This document shows positions 8,679 through 18,026 of a DNA stretch of 64,000 nucleotides, piece after piece. Numbering within the stretch: the stretch's first letter is position 1; the number at the start of each line of letters is the position of its first letter. This stretch comes from Maritimibacter sp. HL-12 (GTDB taxonomy: Bacteria > Pseudomonadota > Alphaproteobacteria > Rhodobacterales > Rhodobacteraceae): positions 2,660,122-2,724,121 of the forward strand of contig NZ_FXBQ01000001.1 in assembly GCF_900177545.1 (NCBI RefSeq), written 5' to 3'. Below the pieces are notes generated by a model, which saw nothing but the letters and a program-made list of their open reading frames with translations, was not told the origin of the DNA and did not search any database. The position numbers and the translations under genes were made by a program.

Positions 8679-8790
8679 CGGGATGGTCTCCGGACTTGGT
8701 GATCTTCCGATTACCAGCATGGCGGCAATCGTCGCGCGGGGCAAGCTATGCCGCCCGCGTTGCACCATTGTGACAGCGATTGGTGAAAAA

Positions 8791-9804
8791 CTAGCCGCCG
8801 GTATGGCTCATGTGCCGCGACATCTGGCCATCCGCGCGTTGCCGCGAATAGTCGAAATCGTGCCCCTTGGGCTTGTGGGTGATCGCCTCGCGGATCGCGG
8901 CGATGAGCGGCGCGTCGTCTTCGGGGTGGTCGCGCAGAGGCGCGCGCAGATCGGCGCGGTCTTCCTGCCCGAGACACATGTAAAGCTCGCCGGTGCAGGT
9001 CATCCGCACCCGGTTGCAGCTTTCGCAGAAATTGTGCGTGAGCGGCGTGATGAAGCCGATCTTCTGGCCGCTTTCCTCCAGCCGCACATAGCGCGCCGGG
9101 CCGCCGGTGCGTTCGGCCAGCGGGGTGAGGGTGAAACGCTCGGCAAGACGGTCGCGCAATTCGGAGAGCGGCCAGTATTGATCGAGCCGGTCTTCCTCCT
9201 CGCCGAGGTCGCCCATCGGCATGACCTCGATCCAGGTCAGGTCCATGTCGTTGGCGGCGCACCAGTCGGTAAGCGTGAACAACTCTTCCTCGTTGAAACC
9301 CTTGAGTGCCACCGCGTTGATCTTGACCCGGAGCCCGGCGGCCTGCGCTGCCTCGATCCCGCGCAACACCTTGGCGAGATTGCCGCGCCGGGTGATCCTG
9401 GTGAACTTGTCGTGATCGAGCGTATCGAGCGAGACGTTCACCCGCCGCACCCCGGCGGCAAAAAGCTCATCGGCGAATCGTTCGAGTTGCGAGCCGTTGG
9501 TGGTCAGGGTGAGTTCCTCCAGCGCGCCGCTTTCGAGATGGCGGCTCATGGCGCGGAAGAATGTCATGATCCCCTTGCGCACAAGCGGCTCGCCGCCGGT
9601 TATGCGAAGCTTGCGCACCCCGAGCCCGATGAAGGCGGTCGACATCCGGTCAAGCTCTTCAAGCGAGAGGAGCTCTTTTTTCGGCAGGAAGACCATTTCC
9701 TCCGCCATGCAGTAGGAGCAACGGAAGTCACAACGATCGGTCACCGACAGGCGCAGGTAGGTGATCGGCCGCTGGAAAGGGTCAATAAGGGTGCGCGTTT
9801 CCAT
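8791..9804 (-). CDS. moaA: GTP 3',8-cyclase (molybdenum cofactor biosynthesis)
   Basis: 337-residue radical SAM enzyme that converts GTP to 3',8-cyclo-GTP, the first step of molybdopterin synthesis. The N-terminal cluster motif CDFRCSYC (Cys25, Cys29, Cys32) binds the SAM-cleaving 4Fe-4S cluster. GGEPLVR follows. A second three-cysteine set, [13 protein letters not shown], lies around residues 257-269. The chain ends in the conserved GG that inserts into the active site. Length and motifs match MoaA closely. The other mo genes are not in the window. Confidence 0.97.
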   Translation of the reverse strand: METRTLIDPFQRPITYLRLSVTDRCDFRCSYCMAEEMVFLPKKELLSLEELDRMSTAFIGLGVRKLRITGGEPLVRKGIMTFFRAMSRHLESGALEELTLTTNGSQLERFADELFAAGVRRVNVSLDTLDHDKFTRITRRGNLAKVLRGIEAAQAAGLRVKINAVALKGFNEEELFTLTDWCAANDMDLTWIEVMPMGDLGEEEDRLDQYWPLSELRDRLAERFTLTPLAERTGGPARYVRLEESGQKIGFITPLTHNFCESCNRVRMTCTGELYMCLGQEDRADLRAPLRDHPEDDAPLIAAIREAITHKPKGHDFDYSRQRADGQMSRHMSHTGG

Positions 9805-9886
9805 AGTGAAATACTAGGGTTTTATCTGGCCGGCCGCAAGCGGTCGTGGCATTGTTCGCCACGGCATTTGCAACTAGGTTTCGTGC

Positions 9887-10351
9887 ATGAGACGTTTGCT
9901 CATCCTTGTGGTCCTGCTCTCGGCCTGTGCCGAGATCGCTCCGCCTGACGCCGACATGGCGCCGCCCGAGGGGATGACCCGGCCGATGCCCCGGCCGGAC
10001 TCGGACGCGCCGCCATCCGGGGCGAGAACCGCCGACGCCTTCGATACCACCACAGACGCCGAGCGCGCCGCCGCGCTGTCCGCGACCGTGCCCGGCACCG
10101 AGGCGCGGCTGGGCCGCACCGTGGCCACCCTCGGCAGCCCCGCCGATCCGGGCCTCTGGCTTGAAACCCCGCTCACCGACCGGGTGCGTCCTGGTCGGGT
10201 GGTGGCGGTGGCGAGCGGGGAGAGCGTCAAGCTCGAACTCAGGCCGATCGACGCGCCGCCGGGGGCCGGCAGCCGGATCTCGCTGCCAGCGGTGCGGCTG
10301 TTGAACATCGGGCTGACCGGTCTGCACGATCTGGACGTATTCGGCCAGTGA
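9887..10351 (+). CDS. Predicted lipoprotein, unknown function
   Basis: 154 residues with a short lipoprotein signal peptide and lipobox LLSAC, lipid cysteine at residue 14. A proline-rich linker follows, then a compact C-terminal region (about 60-154) in which ATLGSPADPGLWLETPL and a closing LTGLHDLDVFGQ segment are notable. I recognise it only as a conserved type in Rhodobacterales genomes. It is divergent from moaA and convergent with the tad operon. No catalytic motif is visible. Confidence 0.7.
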   Translation: MRRLLILVVLLSACAEIAPPDADMAPPEGMTRPMPRPDSDAPPSGARTADAFDTTTDAERAAALSATVPGTEARLGRTVATLGSPADPGLWLETPLTDRVRPGRVVAVASGESVKLELRPIDAPPGAGSRISLPAVRLLNIGLTGLHDLDVFGQ

Positions 10352-10388
10352 GCCCGGCTTCGGCGTGCGATCCGCGGCAAGCTTTCGG

Positions 10389-10886
10389 CTACGCGCCCCA
10401 GACCGCGCCGATCGCGAGGTAGAACACCAGCGCCGCGCCAAGGCAAAGCCCCATCGGAAAATCCTTGCGCTCCCAGCTTTCCCAGCCCGGCGTGCGGGCC
10501 CGCACCCAGGGCATCGCCCGGGCGATACGGTGGATGGCAAAACCCGAGAGCACCACGGCGGCCAGCAGGTAGCCGAAGATGATCAGGTCTGCGCGCAGCA
10601 CGAAAGGCGCCATCGCGGCGGCGAACTTGGCATCGCCCGCGCCCATCAGCCCGGCAGAGCTCGCGACGAACCCGAGCGCCAGCACCACGGCAAGATGCAC
10701 CCAGCGCCAGGCCCAGACTTCAAGCGGCAGCGCCAGCAGCCCAACCACGGCAAAGACCGCGACGAGTGCCAGAACCGCCTTGTTGGGGATTTTCATCCGC
10801 GCCATGTCGGACCATGCCACCCAGATCGCGATCGGAACCACGAAGGGCAGGAACCAGAGCGCGGTTGCAGCGGTTTGGGCGGTCAT
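10389..10886 (-). CDS. cpaA: Prepilin peptidase of the tad pilus
   Basis: 165-residue integral membrane aspartic protease (A24 family) that cleaves Flp prepilins. It shows about five hydrophobic segments, the first catalytic aspartate in WSDMARMKIPN and the second in MGAGDAKFAAA. It lacks the N-terminal methylase domain, as CpaA/TadV proteins do. ATG 10886 is chosen over a GTG at 10922 because the latter overlaps the upstream gene. It is the last gene of the tad operon, four bases after the preceding stop. Confidence 0.9.
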   Translation of the reverse strand: MTAQTAATALWFLPFVVPIAIWVAWSDMARMKIPNKAVLALVAVFAVVGLLALPLEVWAWRWVHLAVVLALGFVASSAGLMGAGDAKFAAAMAPFVLRADLIIFGYLLAAVVLSGFAIHRIARAMPWVRARTPGWESWERKDFPMGLCLGAALVFYLAIGAVWGA

Positions 10887-10890
10887 TCCG

Positions 10891-11754
10891 TCAGCCGCGC
10901 TGAACGTTGCTTTCGAGCGCACGCAAGGCGCGCACCGCGGGATCGAAATGTTGCGGGTGGGTGTCGATGGCTTCTTCGAGCAGCGTCTTGCCCATGGTCA
11001 GATCGCCCTGCTTGATGGCGGCCAGCGCCAGCGTGTGCAGAAGCTGGGCGCGTTCGACCTGGCTGACCGCGAGCACCGGCAGATCGTAATTGCGCTGCGC
11101 CCCGCGCGCCATCATCAGGTTGTTCTTGGCGGTGAACATCTTTTCGTCATAGGTCAGCGCTTCGAGGAAGAGCTTCTCCGCGCCGGGGAAATCGCCCCGC
11201 GTCAGCTTGGAATAGCCCCAGTTGTTGAGAATACGCGCGGGGCTGGTGGTGAGGCCCACGGCGGTTTCATAGAAGCTGTCGGCTTTTTTCCAGTCCTCGC
11301 CCGCGTCCGCGACCATCGCCTCGAGCCGGTAACGGTCGTAGGTTTCGACGGTCGGGGGAACCTGTTTCAACACGTCCTCGGCCTTGGCCCAGTCGCCTGC
11401 GCGGATCAGCGCGTCGGCGTGGTTGACCTGGTCGTCGGCGGTGGCCTCCTCGCTCTGCGCCACTTCGGCCCAGACCCGCGCCGCTTCTGCCGGTTTCTTG
11501 GCCCGCACCAGCGCCTGCGCCAACCCGCGCTTTAGGTCGATCCGGTCGGGGCTTTCCTGCACCGCGCGGCTGAAATAGGCGACTGCCTCGTTGGGGTCAC
11601 CGGCCTGCAACATGATGTCGTTGAGCCCGGTGGCGTCGATCGCGTTCACCCCGGCGACGGCGCGTTCCACTTCCTCGTCGGTCATCTGGCCTTCGCATGC
11701 CGACAGTGCCACGACGCCGCCGAGGCAGAGAGAAAAAACAATCATATGGCGCAT
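10891..11754 (-). CDS. TPR lipoprotein of the tad locus (TadD-like)
   Basis: 287 residues with a signal peptide and lipobox ALSAC. Helical tetratricopeptide-type repeats cover most of the chain, for example DPNEAVAYFSRAVQESP, AEAARVWAEVAQS and PARILNNWGYSKLTRGDFPGAEKLF. TPR lipoproteins in tad loci (TadD) are thought to assist outer-membrane assembly or localisation of the secretin. It lies between a second TPR lipoprotein and cpaA in the same orientation. Confidence 0.8.
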   Translation of the reverse strand: MRHMIVFSLCLGGVVALSACEGQMTDEEVERAVAGVNAIDATGLNDIMLQAGDPNEAVAYFSRAVQESPDRIDLKRGLAQALVRAKKPAEAARVWAEVAQSEEATADDQVNHADALIRAGDWAKAEDVLKQVPPTVETYDRYRLEAMVADAGEDWKKADSFYETAVGLTTSPARILNNWGYSKLTRGDFPGAEKLFLEALTYDEKMFTAKNNLMMARGAQRNYDLPVLAVSQVERAQLLHTLALAAIKQGDLTMGKTLLEEAIDTHPQHFDPAVRALRALESNVQRG

Positions 11755-11795
11755 TTTGCCTGCGTCCTTTTCCTGCTCGTTTGGCGCTTCGCTTG

Positions 11796-12344
11796 TTATT
11801 GCTGTGCGAGGAGCAGGTAATCCCCCTGGCCCCGGCGCATCAGCGCGAATGTCGCCTCTTCCGGGGCATCATACGAAATGTTTTCGACTTTTGCGAGCGC
11901 CAAGGTGAGGTTGTCGCGGATCGAGTCGGTTTTGCCACTATCGAGCCCGTAGGCGATGCGGAAAACGCGCGCCGCCTCGGCCACCTTGCCGCGTTCCATC
12001 AGCACCACGCCAAGGTTGTTCCATGCCGGGGCGAACTCCGCGTCCTTCTCGGTCGCCTGCCGGAGCAGGGTTTCCGCCTGCCCGAGACGGCCGAGCTTGA
12101 GATTGGCCGAGCCCAGAGCCGAAAGCACGTCGACGGTGATGCCGCGGTCCGCCGCGGAGCGGGTATAGGACTTCAGCGCAAGCTCATATTCCCCCGCCGC
12201 CATCAGCCGGTGGCCGACAATCAGCCCGTCGACGCTGTCTTCGCCCGGGGCCACCACGTCCGGCGCGTAGGCACCGCCGCCGCGATTGCCCAGACCGGGA
12301 CCGCCATCGCAGGCCGATAGCGCCAGCAAGGATGCCAGCGCCAT
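11796..12344 (-). CDS. tadD: TPR lipoprotein of the tad locus (TadD)
   Basis: 182 residues from ATG 12344, with lipobox ALSAC and TPR repeats (LIVGHRLMAAGEYELALKSYTRSA, EFAPAWNNLGVVLMERGKVAEAARVF). From this ATG the signal peptide has no basic n-region. The same frame is open back to a CTG at 12383 overlapping the tadC stop codon, and that start would add Arg and Lys residues and give a better signal peptide. The true start is therefore uncertain. It is probably the TadD pilotin-like factor. Confidence 0.8.
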   Translation of the reverse strand: MALASLLALSACDGGPGLGNRGGGAYAPDVVAPGEDSVDGLIVGHRLMAAGEYELALKSYTRSAADRGITVDVLSALGSANLKLGRLGQAETLLRQATEKDAEFAPAWNNLGVVLMERGKVAEAARVFRIAYGLDSGKTDSIRDNLTLALAKVENISYDAPEEATFALMRRGQGDYLLLAQQ

Positions 12345-12379
12345 CGCCGATGATATGCCGCGTTGTGTGATTTTTGCCC

Positions 12380-13354
12380 TCAGAAGCTGATGTTGCCCAA
12401 CGTTACGTACACCTCGTAAACCGACGGCCCGATCAGGATGATCAGAAGCGGCGGAACCGTGAGCATCATTGTGGCAAGGGTCATCTTTGTCGGCAAGGTA
12501 TTTGCCTTCTCCTCGGCGCGCATCACCCGTTTGTCGCGCATTTCACCCGAGTAGACGCGCAGCGCCTCGGCAATCGAGGTGCCGAAGGTGGCGGACTGGA
12601 TCATCACCGTGGCAAAGCTCGCCACGTCTGCCACCCCGGAGCGTTCGCCGAAATCGCGCATAACCTGGATCCGGTCCTTGCCGGCCTTCATCTCGTGGGC
12701 GATGATCTCGAATTCTTCCCCGAGCGCGGGAAAGCCGATGCGGATTTCCTTCGCCACCCGGATCACCGCCTGGTCGAAGGACTGGCCGGCCTCGACGCAG
12801 ACCAGGAGCATATCGAGCGCATCGGGAAACCCGTTGATGATCTCTTCCTTGCGCGATTCGACCCGCCGCGTAACCCAGTATTTCGGAGCCATGTAGCCCA
12901 CGGCACCGGGGATCAGGATCGAAAGGATCGTCGCCTGGGTCGAGGGGTCGCCGGTCGCCGACTTCAGGATGGCATAGCCCACGCCCAAAATCAGAAAAGC
13001 GATGCCGAGCGCGAACTGGGCAAAGTGGAACGTGCGCACCGCGTTCTTGCCGGGATAGCCGGCCTGCAACAGCGTGAGCTGGATTGCCGAGTATTCTTCC
13101 TTGTCGCTGGGTTCGAGGAAGGCGGCGTATTTCTTCAGCTTGTCGGGCGTGTTGGAATGGGCGCGCAGGGAGGTCTTGCTTTCATCGTGCACGCGCTGCG
13201 AAGTTGTCCGCTTGAGCTTGTCGAGCGGATCTTCGGGTTGCTTCAGCATCATCAGAACAACCGTCAGGACCAGCATCAGCCCGACCCCGCCAAGCGCGAT
13301 CATCGGCCCGAACGGGCCAAACGTGTCTGCGAGCATCGTGTTGAGCGCGTTCAT
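12380..13354 (-). CDS. tadC: Tad pilus inner-membrane platform protein TadC
   Basis: 324 residues of the type II secretion F superfamily. It has an N-terminal membrane segment, a cytoplasmic GspF-like domain (about 165-290) containing FPDALDMLLVCVEAGQSFDQA, and a C-terminal membrane segment. With TadB it forms the platform on which the CpaF ATPase drives pilin polymerisation. It lies directly downstream of tadB, nine bases apart, and upstream of the TPR lipoprotein genes. Confidence 0.93.
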   Translation of the reverse strand: MNALNTMLADTFGPFGPMIALGGVGLMLVLTVVLMMLKQPEDPLDKLKRTTSQRVHDESKTSLRAHSNTPDKLKKYAAFLEPSDKEEYSAIQLTLLQAGYPGKNAVRTFHFAQFALGIAFLILGVGYAILKSATGDPSTQATILSILIPGAVGYMAPKYWVTRRVESRKEEIINGFPDALDMLLVCVEAGQSFDQAVIRVAKEIRIGFPALGEEFEIIAHEMKAGKDRIQVMRDFGERSGVADVASFATVMIQSATFGTSIAEALRVYSGEMRDKRVMRAEEKANTLPTKMTLATMMLTVPPLLIILIGPSVYEVYVTLGNISF

Positions 13355-13363
13355 GGGTTGACC

Positions 13364-14332
13364 TCAAACCTTGATATCGACGAGGGACCGCATCACGAAG
13401 ACATTGGCCACGAGGAAGGCACCGGCCACCAGAGCGGCGGGGATGAAGGCGGCGGTATCCTTCACGTCGTCGTAGTAATTTGGCTGTAGCACGTTGATTG
13501 CCACCAGCGCGACAAGCGGGAAACCCGACAGGAAGGTGCCCGACCATTTCGCTTCGGCGGTGATCGCCTTCACGCGGCGGAACAGCTTGAAGCGGGCGCG
13601 GATCACCTTCGACAGACCTTCGAGGATCTCGGCAAGGTTGCCGCCCGATTGCTGCTGGATCGAGACCGCGACGGCGAGGAAGCGCAGATCCTGCATGTCC
13701 ATCCGTTCGGCGAGGTGCTTGAGGCTCTCGGCCACGTCGCGGCCGTAGGCGCTTTCATCCGCGATCACGCCCATTTCGGACCCCAGCGGGTCGGGCACCT
13801 CGCGCGAGACGATCTGCACCGCCGAAGAGAATGGATGGCCCACGCGCAACGAGCGCACCATCAGTTCCACCGCGTCGGGCAGTTGCTCCTCGATCATCGC
13901 AAGGCGCTTCTTGGCCTTGTTGTTGATCCAGACATAGACCCCGCCAAACCCCATCGCCAGCGCGATCACGATGCGCACCGCCCCCCCGGCTGAAGTGCCC
14001 ACGGTGAGGCCGACATAGGCCACGAACGACACCCCTACCATCAACATGATGATCTGCCTCGGCGAAAAGGCGATATTGGCCTTTTGTGCCTTCTCCGCCA
14101 GCAGCGAGTAGAGCGGAATGCCCCTCGCGTTCATGTGCTGGTGCATTTCCTTGCGGAGTTGTTCGAGCACCTGTTCGCGCGCGGCACCCTTTTCGAGCAT
14201 TTCGAGGCGACGGTTGACCCGGCTGTTGAGCGAGATGGATTTGCCGAAAACGGTAAGATAGACGCCCTCGACGAGTACGATCACGGCGATGAAGATCAGG
14301 CCGTAGATCAGGGGTTCTGCGCTGATGATCAT
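13364..14332 (-). CDS. tadB: Tad pilus inner-membrane platform protein TadB
   Basis: 322 residues with [11 protein letters not shown] as N-terminus. ATG 14332 overlaps the cpaF stop codon (ATGA) and has GGAG eight bases upstream; the longer frame to 14389 lies inside cpaF. It contains N-terminal hydrophobic segments, a GspF-like cytoplasmic domain with LPDAVELMVRSLRVGHPFSSA, and C-terminal membrane helices. It pairs with TadC in the pilus base. Confidence 0.93.
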   Translation of the reverse strand: MIISAEPLIYGLIFIAVIVLVEGVYLTVFGKSISLNSRVNRRLEMLEKGAAREQVLEQLRKEMHQHMNARGIPLYSLLAEKAQKANIAFSPRQIIMLMVGVSFVAYVGLTVGTSAGGAVRIVIALAMGFGGVYVWINNKAKKRLAMIEEQLPDAVELMVRSLRVGHPFSSAVQIVSREVPDPLGSEMGVIADESAYGRDVAESLKHLAERMDMQDLRFLAVAVSIQQQSGGNLAEILEGLSKVIRARFKLFRRVKAITAEAKWSGTFLSGFPLVALVAINVLQPNYYDDVKDTAAFIPAALVAGAFLVANVFVMRSLVDIKV

Positions 14333-15822
14333 CTGGGTTGCTCCATGGAGACCGGTTCGAAGAGCGAGGCCGGCAGGTCGTAGCCCCATTGCCGGAAACG
14401 ATCGGAATAATGCGAACGCACGCCGGTGGCGGTGAAATGTCCGATGATCTTGCCGTCGGGTTCGAGCCCGACGCGCTGGAAACGGAACACTTCCTGCATC
14501 GACAGCACGTCGCCTTCCATCCCGGTCACCTCGGTGATCGAGGTCATCCGGCGCGAGCCGTCCTGAAGGCGGCTGGCCTGCACGATGAGGTTGACCGCCG
14601 AAGCGACCTGCGCCCGCATCGCCTTGAGCGGCATTTCCATGCCGGCCATCGAGACCATGTTTTCAAGCCTTGAGACCGCATCGCGGGCGTTGTTGGCGTG
14701 GATCGTCGTCATCGAGCCGTCGTGGCCGGTGTTCATCGCCTGCAGCATGTCGATCACCTCTTCGCCGCGGGTCTCGCCCACGATGATCCGGTCGGGGCGC
14801 ATCCTGAGTGCGTTGCGCAAACAGTCGCGCTGGGTCACGGCGCCCTTGCCCTCGACGTTGGCGGGGCGGCTTTCCATCCGGCCGACGTGGGTTTGCTGAA
14901 GCTGAAGTTCCGCGGTGTCCTCGATGGTGAGGATACGCTCGCTGTCGTCGATGAAGGACGACAGCGCGTTGAGCGTGGTGGTCTTGCCCGAGCCGGTGCC
15001 GCCCGACACGATGATGTTGAGGCGGCAAGCGACGGCGGCCTGAAGATAGACGGCCATTTCCTCGGAGAAGGCACCAAAGCGCACGAGATCGTCGATCCCG
15101 AGCTTTTCCTTCTTGAACTTGCGGATCGAGACCAGCGAGCCGTCCACCGCCACTGGCGGCACCATCGCGTTGAAGCGCGAGCCGTCAGCGAGGCGGGCGT
15201 CGACATAGGGGTTGCTCTCGTCCACCCGTCGGCCCACCGCCGAGACGATCTTGTCGATGATCCGCAGAAGGTGCTTTTCGTCCTTGAAGGTCACATCGGT
15301 GAGCGTGAGCTTGCCGGCGCGCTCTACGAAGATCTGGTGCGGACCGTTGACGAGGATATCGTTGATGTTGTCGTCTTTCAGCAGCGGCTCCAGCGGCCCG
15401 AGGCCGGTCACCTCGTCGAACAGATCCTGGTTGAGCAGGCTGCGCTCTTCGCGGTTGAGAACGACGTTCATCTCCGAAAGCGCCTCGGTGGCGAGGTCGC
15501 TGATTTCGGCGCGCAGGTCTCGTTCCGAGGCGGTTTCGAGCGCCGCGAGGTTGAGGTTGTCGAGCAGGTAGCGGTGCAGCTCGACCTTGATCTCGCCCAG
15601 CCGCTCCTTGCGTTTGCGCTCCTTGTCGGGCTGTGCGGCCTGCGCGGGCGCGGCTTCGCGGCGCTGCGGCTTGGTCGGCACTGTGGGCGCGGAAGGCGCG
15701 GCGAGCGCCTGTTTCGGGGCCGCGTAGGCGGGGGCCGGTGTGGCGGCAGGTGCAACGGCGTGAAGTTTCGGCGCGCCGCCCGCAGCCTTTTCAATTCCCG
15801 ATTTCTTGTAGCGCGAAAACAC
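14329..15822 (-). CDS. cpaF: Tad pilus assembly ATPase CpaF/TadA
   Basis: 497-residue secretion ATPase that powers pilus assembly. Walker A GGTGSGKT is at 274-281, the Walker B region is [14 protein letters not shown], and [12 protein letters not shown] follows as in VirB11/TadA proteins. The N-terminal 70 residues are Ala/Pro-rich and probably unstructured. The start is GTG 15822 (VFSRYKKSG), preceded by GGAGG and 11 bases from the cpaE stop. An upstream frame into cpaE gives an implausible Arg-rich peptide and was not used. Confidence 0.95.
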   Translation of the reverse strand: MFSRYKKSGIEKAAGGAPKLHAVAPAATPAPAYAAPKQALAAPSAPTVPTKPQRREAAPAQAAQPDKERKRKERLGEIKVELHRYLLDNLNLAALETASERDLRAEISDLATEALSEMNVVLNREERSLLNQDLFDEVTGLGPLEPLLKDDNINDILVNGPHQIFVERAGKLTLTDVTFKDEKHLLRIIDKIVSAVGRRVDESNPYVDARLADGSRFNAMVPPVAVDGSLVSIRKFKKEKLGIDDLVRFGAFSEEMAVYLQAAVACRLNIIVSGGTGSGKTTTLNALSSFIDDSERILTIEDTAELQLQQTHVGRMESRPANVEGKGAVTQRDCLRNALRMRPDRIIVGETRGEEVIDMLQAMNTGHDGSMTTIHANNARDAVSRLENMVSMAGMEMPLKAMRAQVASAVNLIVQASRLQDGSRRMTSITEVTGMEGDVLSMQEVFRFQRVGLEPDGKIIGHFTATGVRSHYSDRFRQWGYDLPASLFEPVSMEQPR

Positions 15823-15833
15823 CTGTTGCCCTC

Positions 15834-17084
15834 CTATTTCGCCGCCGCTTCGGCGGTGACGCTGATCTCGTGCAACGACTTGGCAATCTTCATGATTTCC
15901 TTGCGCAACGGCGACTTGGCGAGGTTCTCGGACAGCGGCAACCCGTGGTCGCAGGCCTGCATGACCTGCTTTCCGCCATCGGGCAGTTGCACGCCGATCT
16001 CGATGTCGAGGCTCTCGGCCATCCGCTTCACCCGGCTCTTGCCCGAAAGATCGGTGAACTTCGGCGCGCGGTTGAGCACGTAGCGCAGCTTGTCGTGCGG
16101 CAGGTCTTCCGATTTCAGCAGCCGGATGATGCGCAGCGTGTTCTGGGCCGAGCGCATGTCGAGCTCGATCGGTGCGAAGTAGACATCGGCCGCGTTCAGC
16201 ACCGTCTCGGTCCATGTCACCAGCGTCGTCGGCATGTCGATCACGATGTAGTCGAAAAACGCCCGGGCCATATCGATGATGCGTTCGACGTCTTCCCCGG
16301 TGATCAGGTCCAGCGGCAGCATCTCGCTCGGCGCGGTGAACACGTGGAGCTGGTCGTTGAACGTGAGCAGGGCGGCCTGGAAACTCTCCTCGTCGGCGGA
16401 TTCGGTGTCGGACAGCAGTTCGTAAACCGCATCGCGGCGGGGCAGGTCGAGATAGGTCGAAACCGAGCCGGTTTGCAGGTCGAGGTCGATCAGGCAGGCG
16501 CGCGGCGGCTTGTTCTTGTCGATATTGGCCAGTTCCCAGGCGAGGTTGACCGCGAAGGTGGTCGCGCCGACGCCGCCGGCAAGGCCATGCACGCCGAATA
16601 CCGCGCCGCGGTGGCCGACGCCGGGCTTTTGCAGCGCAGGCTGCGCGGGTTGGGGCGGGGCCGCGGGTTCCGGCTCGGGTCGCCGCAGACGCTCGATCGC
16701 GTCGTGCAGGGCACCTTCGGGCAGCGGATAGGGAACGAATTCCTCCGCCCCCATCTTCAAGAGCTGGTGCAGCGCGATCGGGCTCACCTCTTCGGCGATC
16801 ACGATCGCCTTGATTCCGCGCGCGGAAGCGGCACGGATCACCTCGGCGAAGCGGGCAAGCTCGGCCTCGTCATCGTCGTCCATCGCCACCGCGATGAATT
16901 CCAGTGCCTCCGCGTCGGGCTGGCCGAAAAAGGCAAGCGCGTCTTCCAGAGAGAGGTCGCCCCAGCCTTCGCCGAGTTCCGTTTCCATGTCTTCGATCAG
17001 GAGGTCGAATTCCTGAACGTCACGCGAGATCGTGCAAGCAACGATCGGTGCCGGGTCTTGCTGGATGGCCGCATTCCCACTCAT
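15834..17084 (-). CDS. cpaE: Tad pilus localisation ATPase CpaE/TadZ
   Basis: 416 residues: an N-terminal receiver-like domain (about 12-135) without an obvious phospho-site, a Pro-rich linker, then a MinD/ParA-like ATPase domain. Its P-loop region reads GLAGGVGATTFAVN (167-180). It lacks the lysine that usually precedes the final Thr/Ser, a deviation known among TadZ proteins. It is thought to place the pilus machinery, often at a pole. The start MSGNAAIQQ has AGGAACGAGG upstream; the frame extends further but without a ribosome-binding site. About 280 non-coding bases separate it from the preceding ompA-like gene. Confidence 0.9.
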   Translation of the reverse strand: MSGNAAIQQDPAPIVACTISRDVQEFDLLIEDMETELGEGWGDLSLEDALAFFGQPDAEALEFIAVAMDDDDEAELARFAEVIRAASARGIKAIVIAEEVSPIALHQLLKMGAEEFVPYPLPEGALHDAIERLRRPEPEPAAPPQPAQPALQKPGVGHRGAVFGVHGLAGGVGATTFAVNLAWELANIDKNKPPRACLIDLDLQTGSVSTYLDLPRRDAVYELLSDTESADEESFQAALLTFNDQLHVFTAPSEMLPLDLITGEDVERIIDMARAFFDYIVIDMPTTLVTWTETVLNAADVYFAPIELDMRSAQNTLRIIRLLKSEDLPHDKLRYVLNRAPKFTDLSGKSRVKRMAESLDIEIGVQLPDGGKQVMQACDHGLPLSENLAKSPLRKEIMKIAKSLHEISVTAEAAAK

Positions 17085-17367
17085 TTGCCTCGTTCCTTTT
17101 GTCCAGGGTGCTGTCGATTGGCGTGGCCCGGGTTTTCCCGTGACCACCCGACAAACCCCCCGTGCGACTCGCACACGGGTCTGCTCGTTACGTCCTGCAA
17201 GGTCGCAATCAATATCGGCAACATTGCGGCGGAAAGCGCGAAATTATGCGGTTTTACGAGACGAACCGTGATGGAGGGCCGGGCTGTATCCGGCGTGTCA
17301 ACATGCCCGGAACGAAAACGGCCGACCCGATGGATCGACCGAACTTTTTTCTTTGCGGGGTTGTGGC

Positions 17368-18024
17368 TCAGTCGCCTTCCAGAAGGCCGCCACCGCCGGT
17401 GTTCGGCGGGAGTTCCGTGGCCGAAGCGACATACTCCCGCCAGACCACACTGGCATATTTTCCGTTCAGGATCAGCGGATGATCTTGCACAAAGCCCGAA
17501 ACCTCGGTGACGGTGCGGCGGTTGCGCCGCTCGCGGTCCTGGGTGTTCACCAAGGGCCGGGTTTCGCCATAGGACACCATCGCCTCCAGCCGCGCCCGGC
17601 TGATGCCGCGGGCGGCAAGATAGGAGACCACCGCCTGCGCCCGGCGCAGACCGAGCGAACGGTTGTAGGCAGCCGACCCCACCAGATCGGTGTGGCCGTA
17701 AACCCGGAACCGCACCTCGGGGAACCTGCGGATGAAATGGGCCTGGCGGTCCAGCGCGGCGCGGGCCTGGCCATCGAGCGTGGCGGAGTTGAACGCGAAG
17801 TTCACCGTGTCGGGCACTTCCTTGGCGAAGCGCTCGGCGAGGTTGATCACGTAGATCTTTTCGCCGGTATGGTAGGCCATGTTGTTGGCGGTCGCTTCGC
17901 CGAAGCTGCCCTGATCGAGCCCGCTGCCGGCCTCGCCGTAATTGGAAAGCGTTTCCTCGCAGCCTGTGAGCAGGGCGATCACGGACGTGGCGGCAAGCAG
18001 CGACTTGGTTCTGGTCATGGCCAT
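17368..18024 (-). CDS. OmpA-family lipoprotein in the tad operon
   Basis: 218 residues with signal peptide and lipobox LLTGC. The C-terminal half is an OmpA-like peptidoglycan-binding domain, with FRVYGHTDLVGSAAYNRSLGLRRAQAVVSYL carrying the usual Asp and Arg that hold diaminopimelate. It sits between the secretin gene and cpaE, the slot occupied by cpaD in Caulobacter. It may anchor the secretin to the cell wall. ATG 18024 has GGAGG seven bases upstream and overlaps the cpaC stop region. Confidence 0.85.
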   Translation of the reverse strand: MAMTRTKSLLAATSVIALLTGCEETLSNYGEAGSGLDQGSFGEATANNMAYHTGEKIYVINLAERFAKEVPDTVNFAFNSATLDGQARAALDRQAHFIRRFPEVRFRVYGHTDLVGSAAYNRSLGLRRAQAVVSYLAARGISRARLEAMVSYGETRPLVNTQDRERRNRRTVTEVSGFVQDHPLILNGKYASVVWREYVASATELPPNTGGGGLLEGD

Positions 18025-18026
18025 GC

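Noticed and set aside
12345-12383. CTG start for the TPR lipoprotein gene
   Set aside because: It would improve the signal peptide but CTG starts are rare and no ribosome-binding site stands out; kept only as a note.
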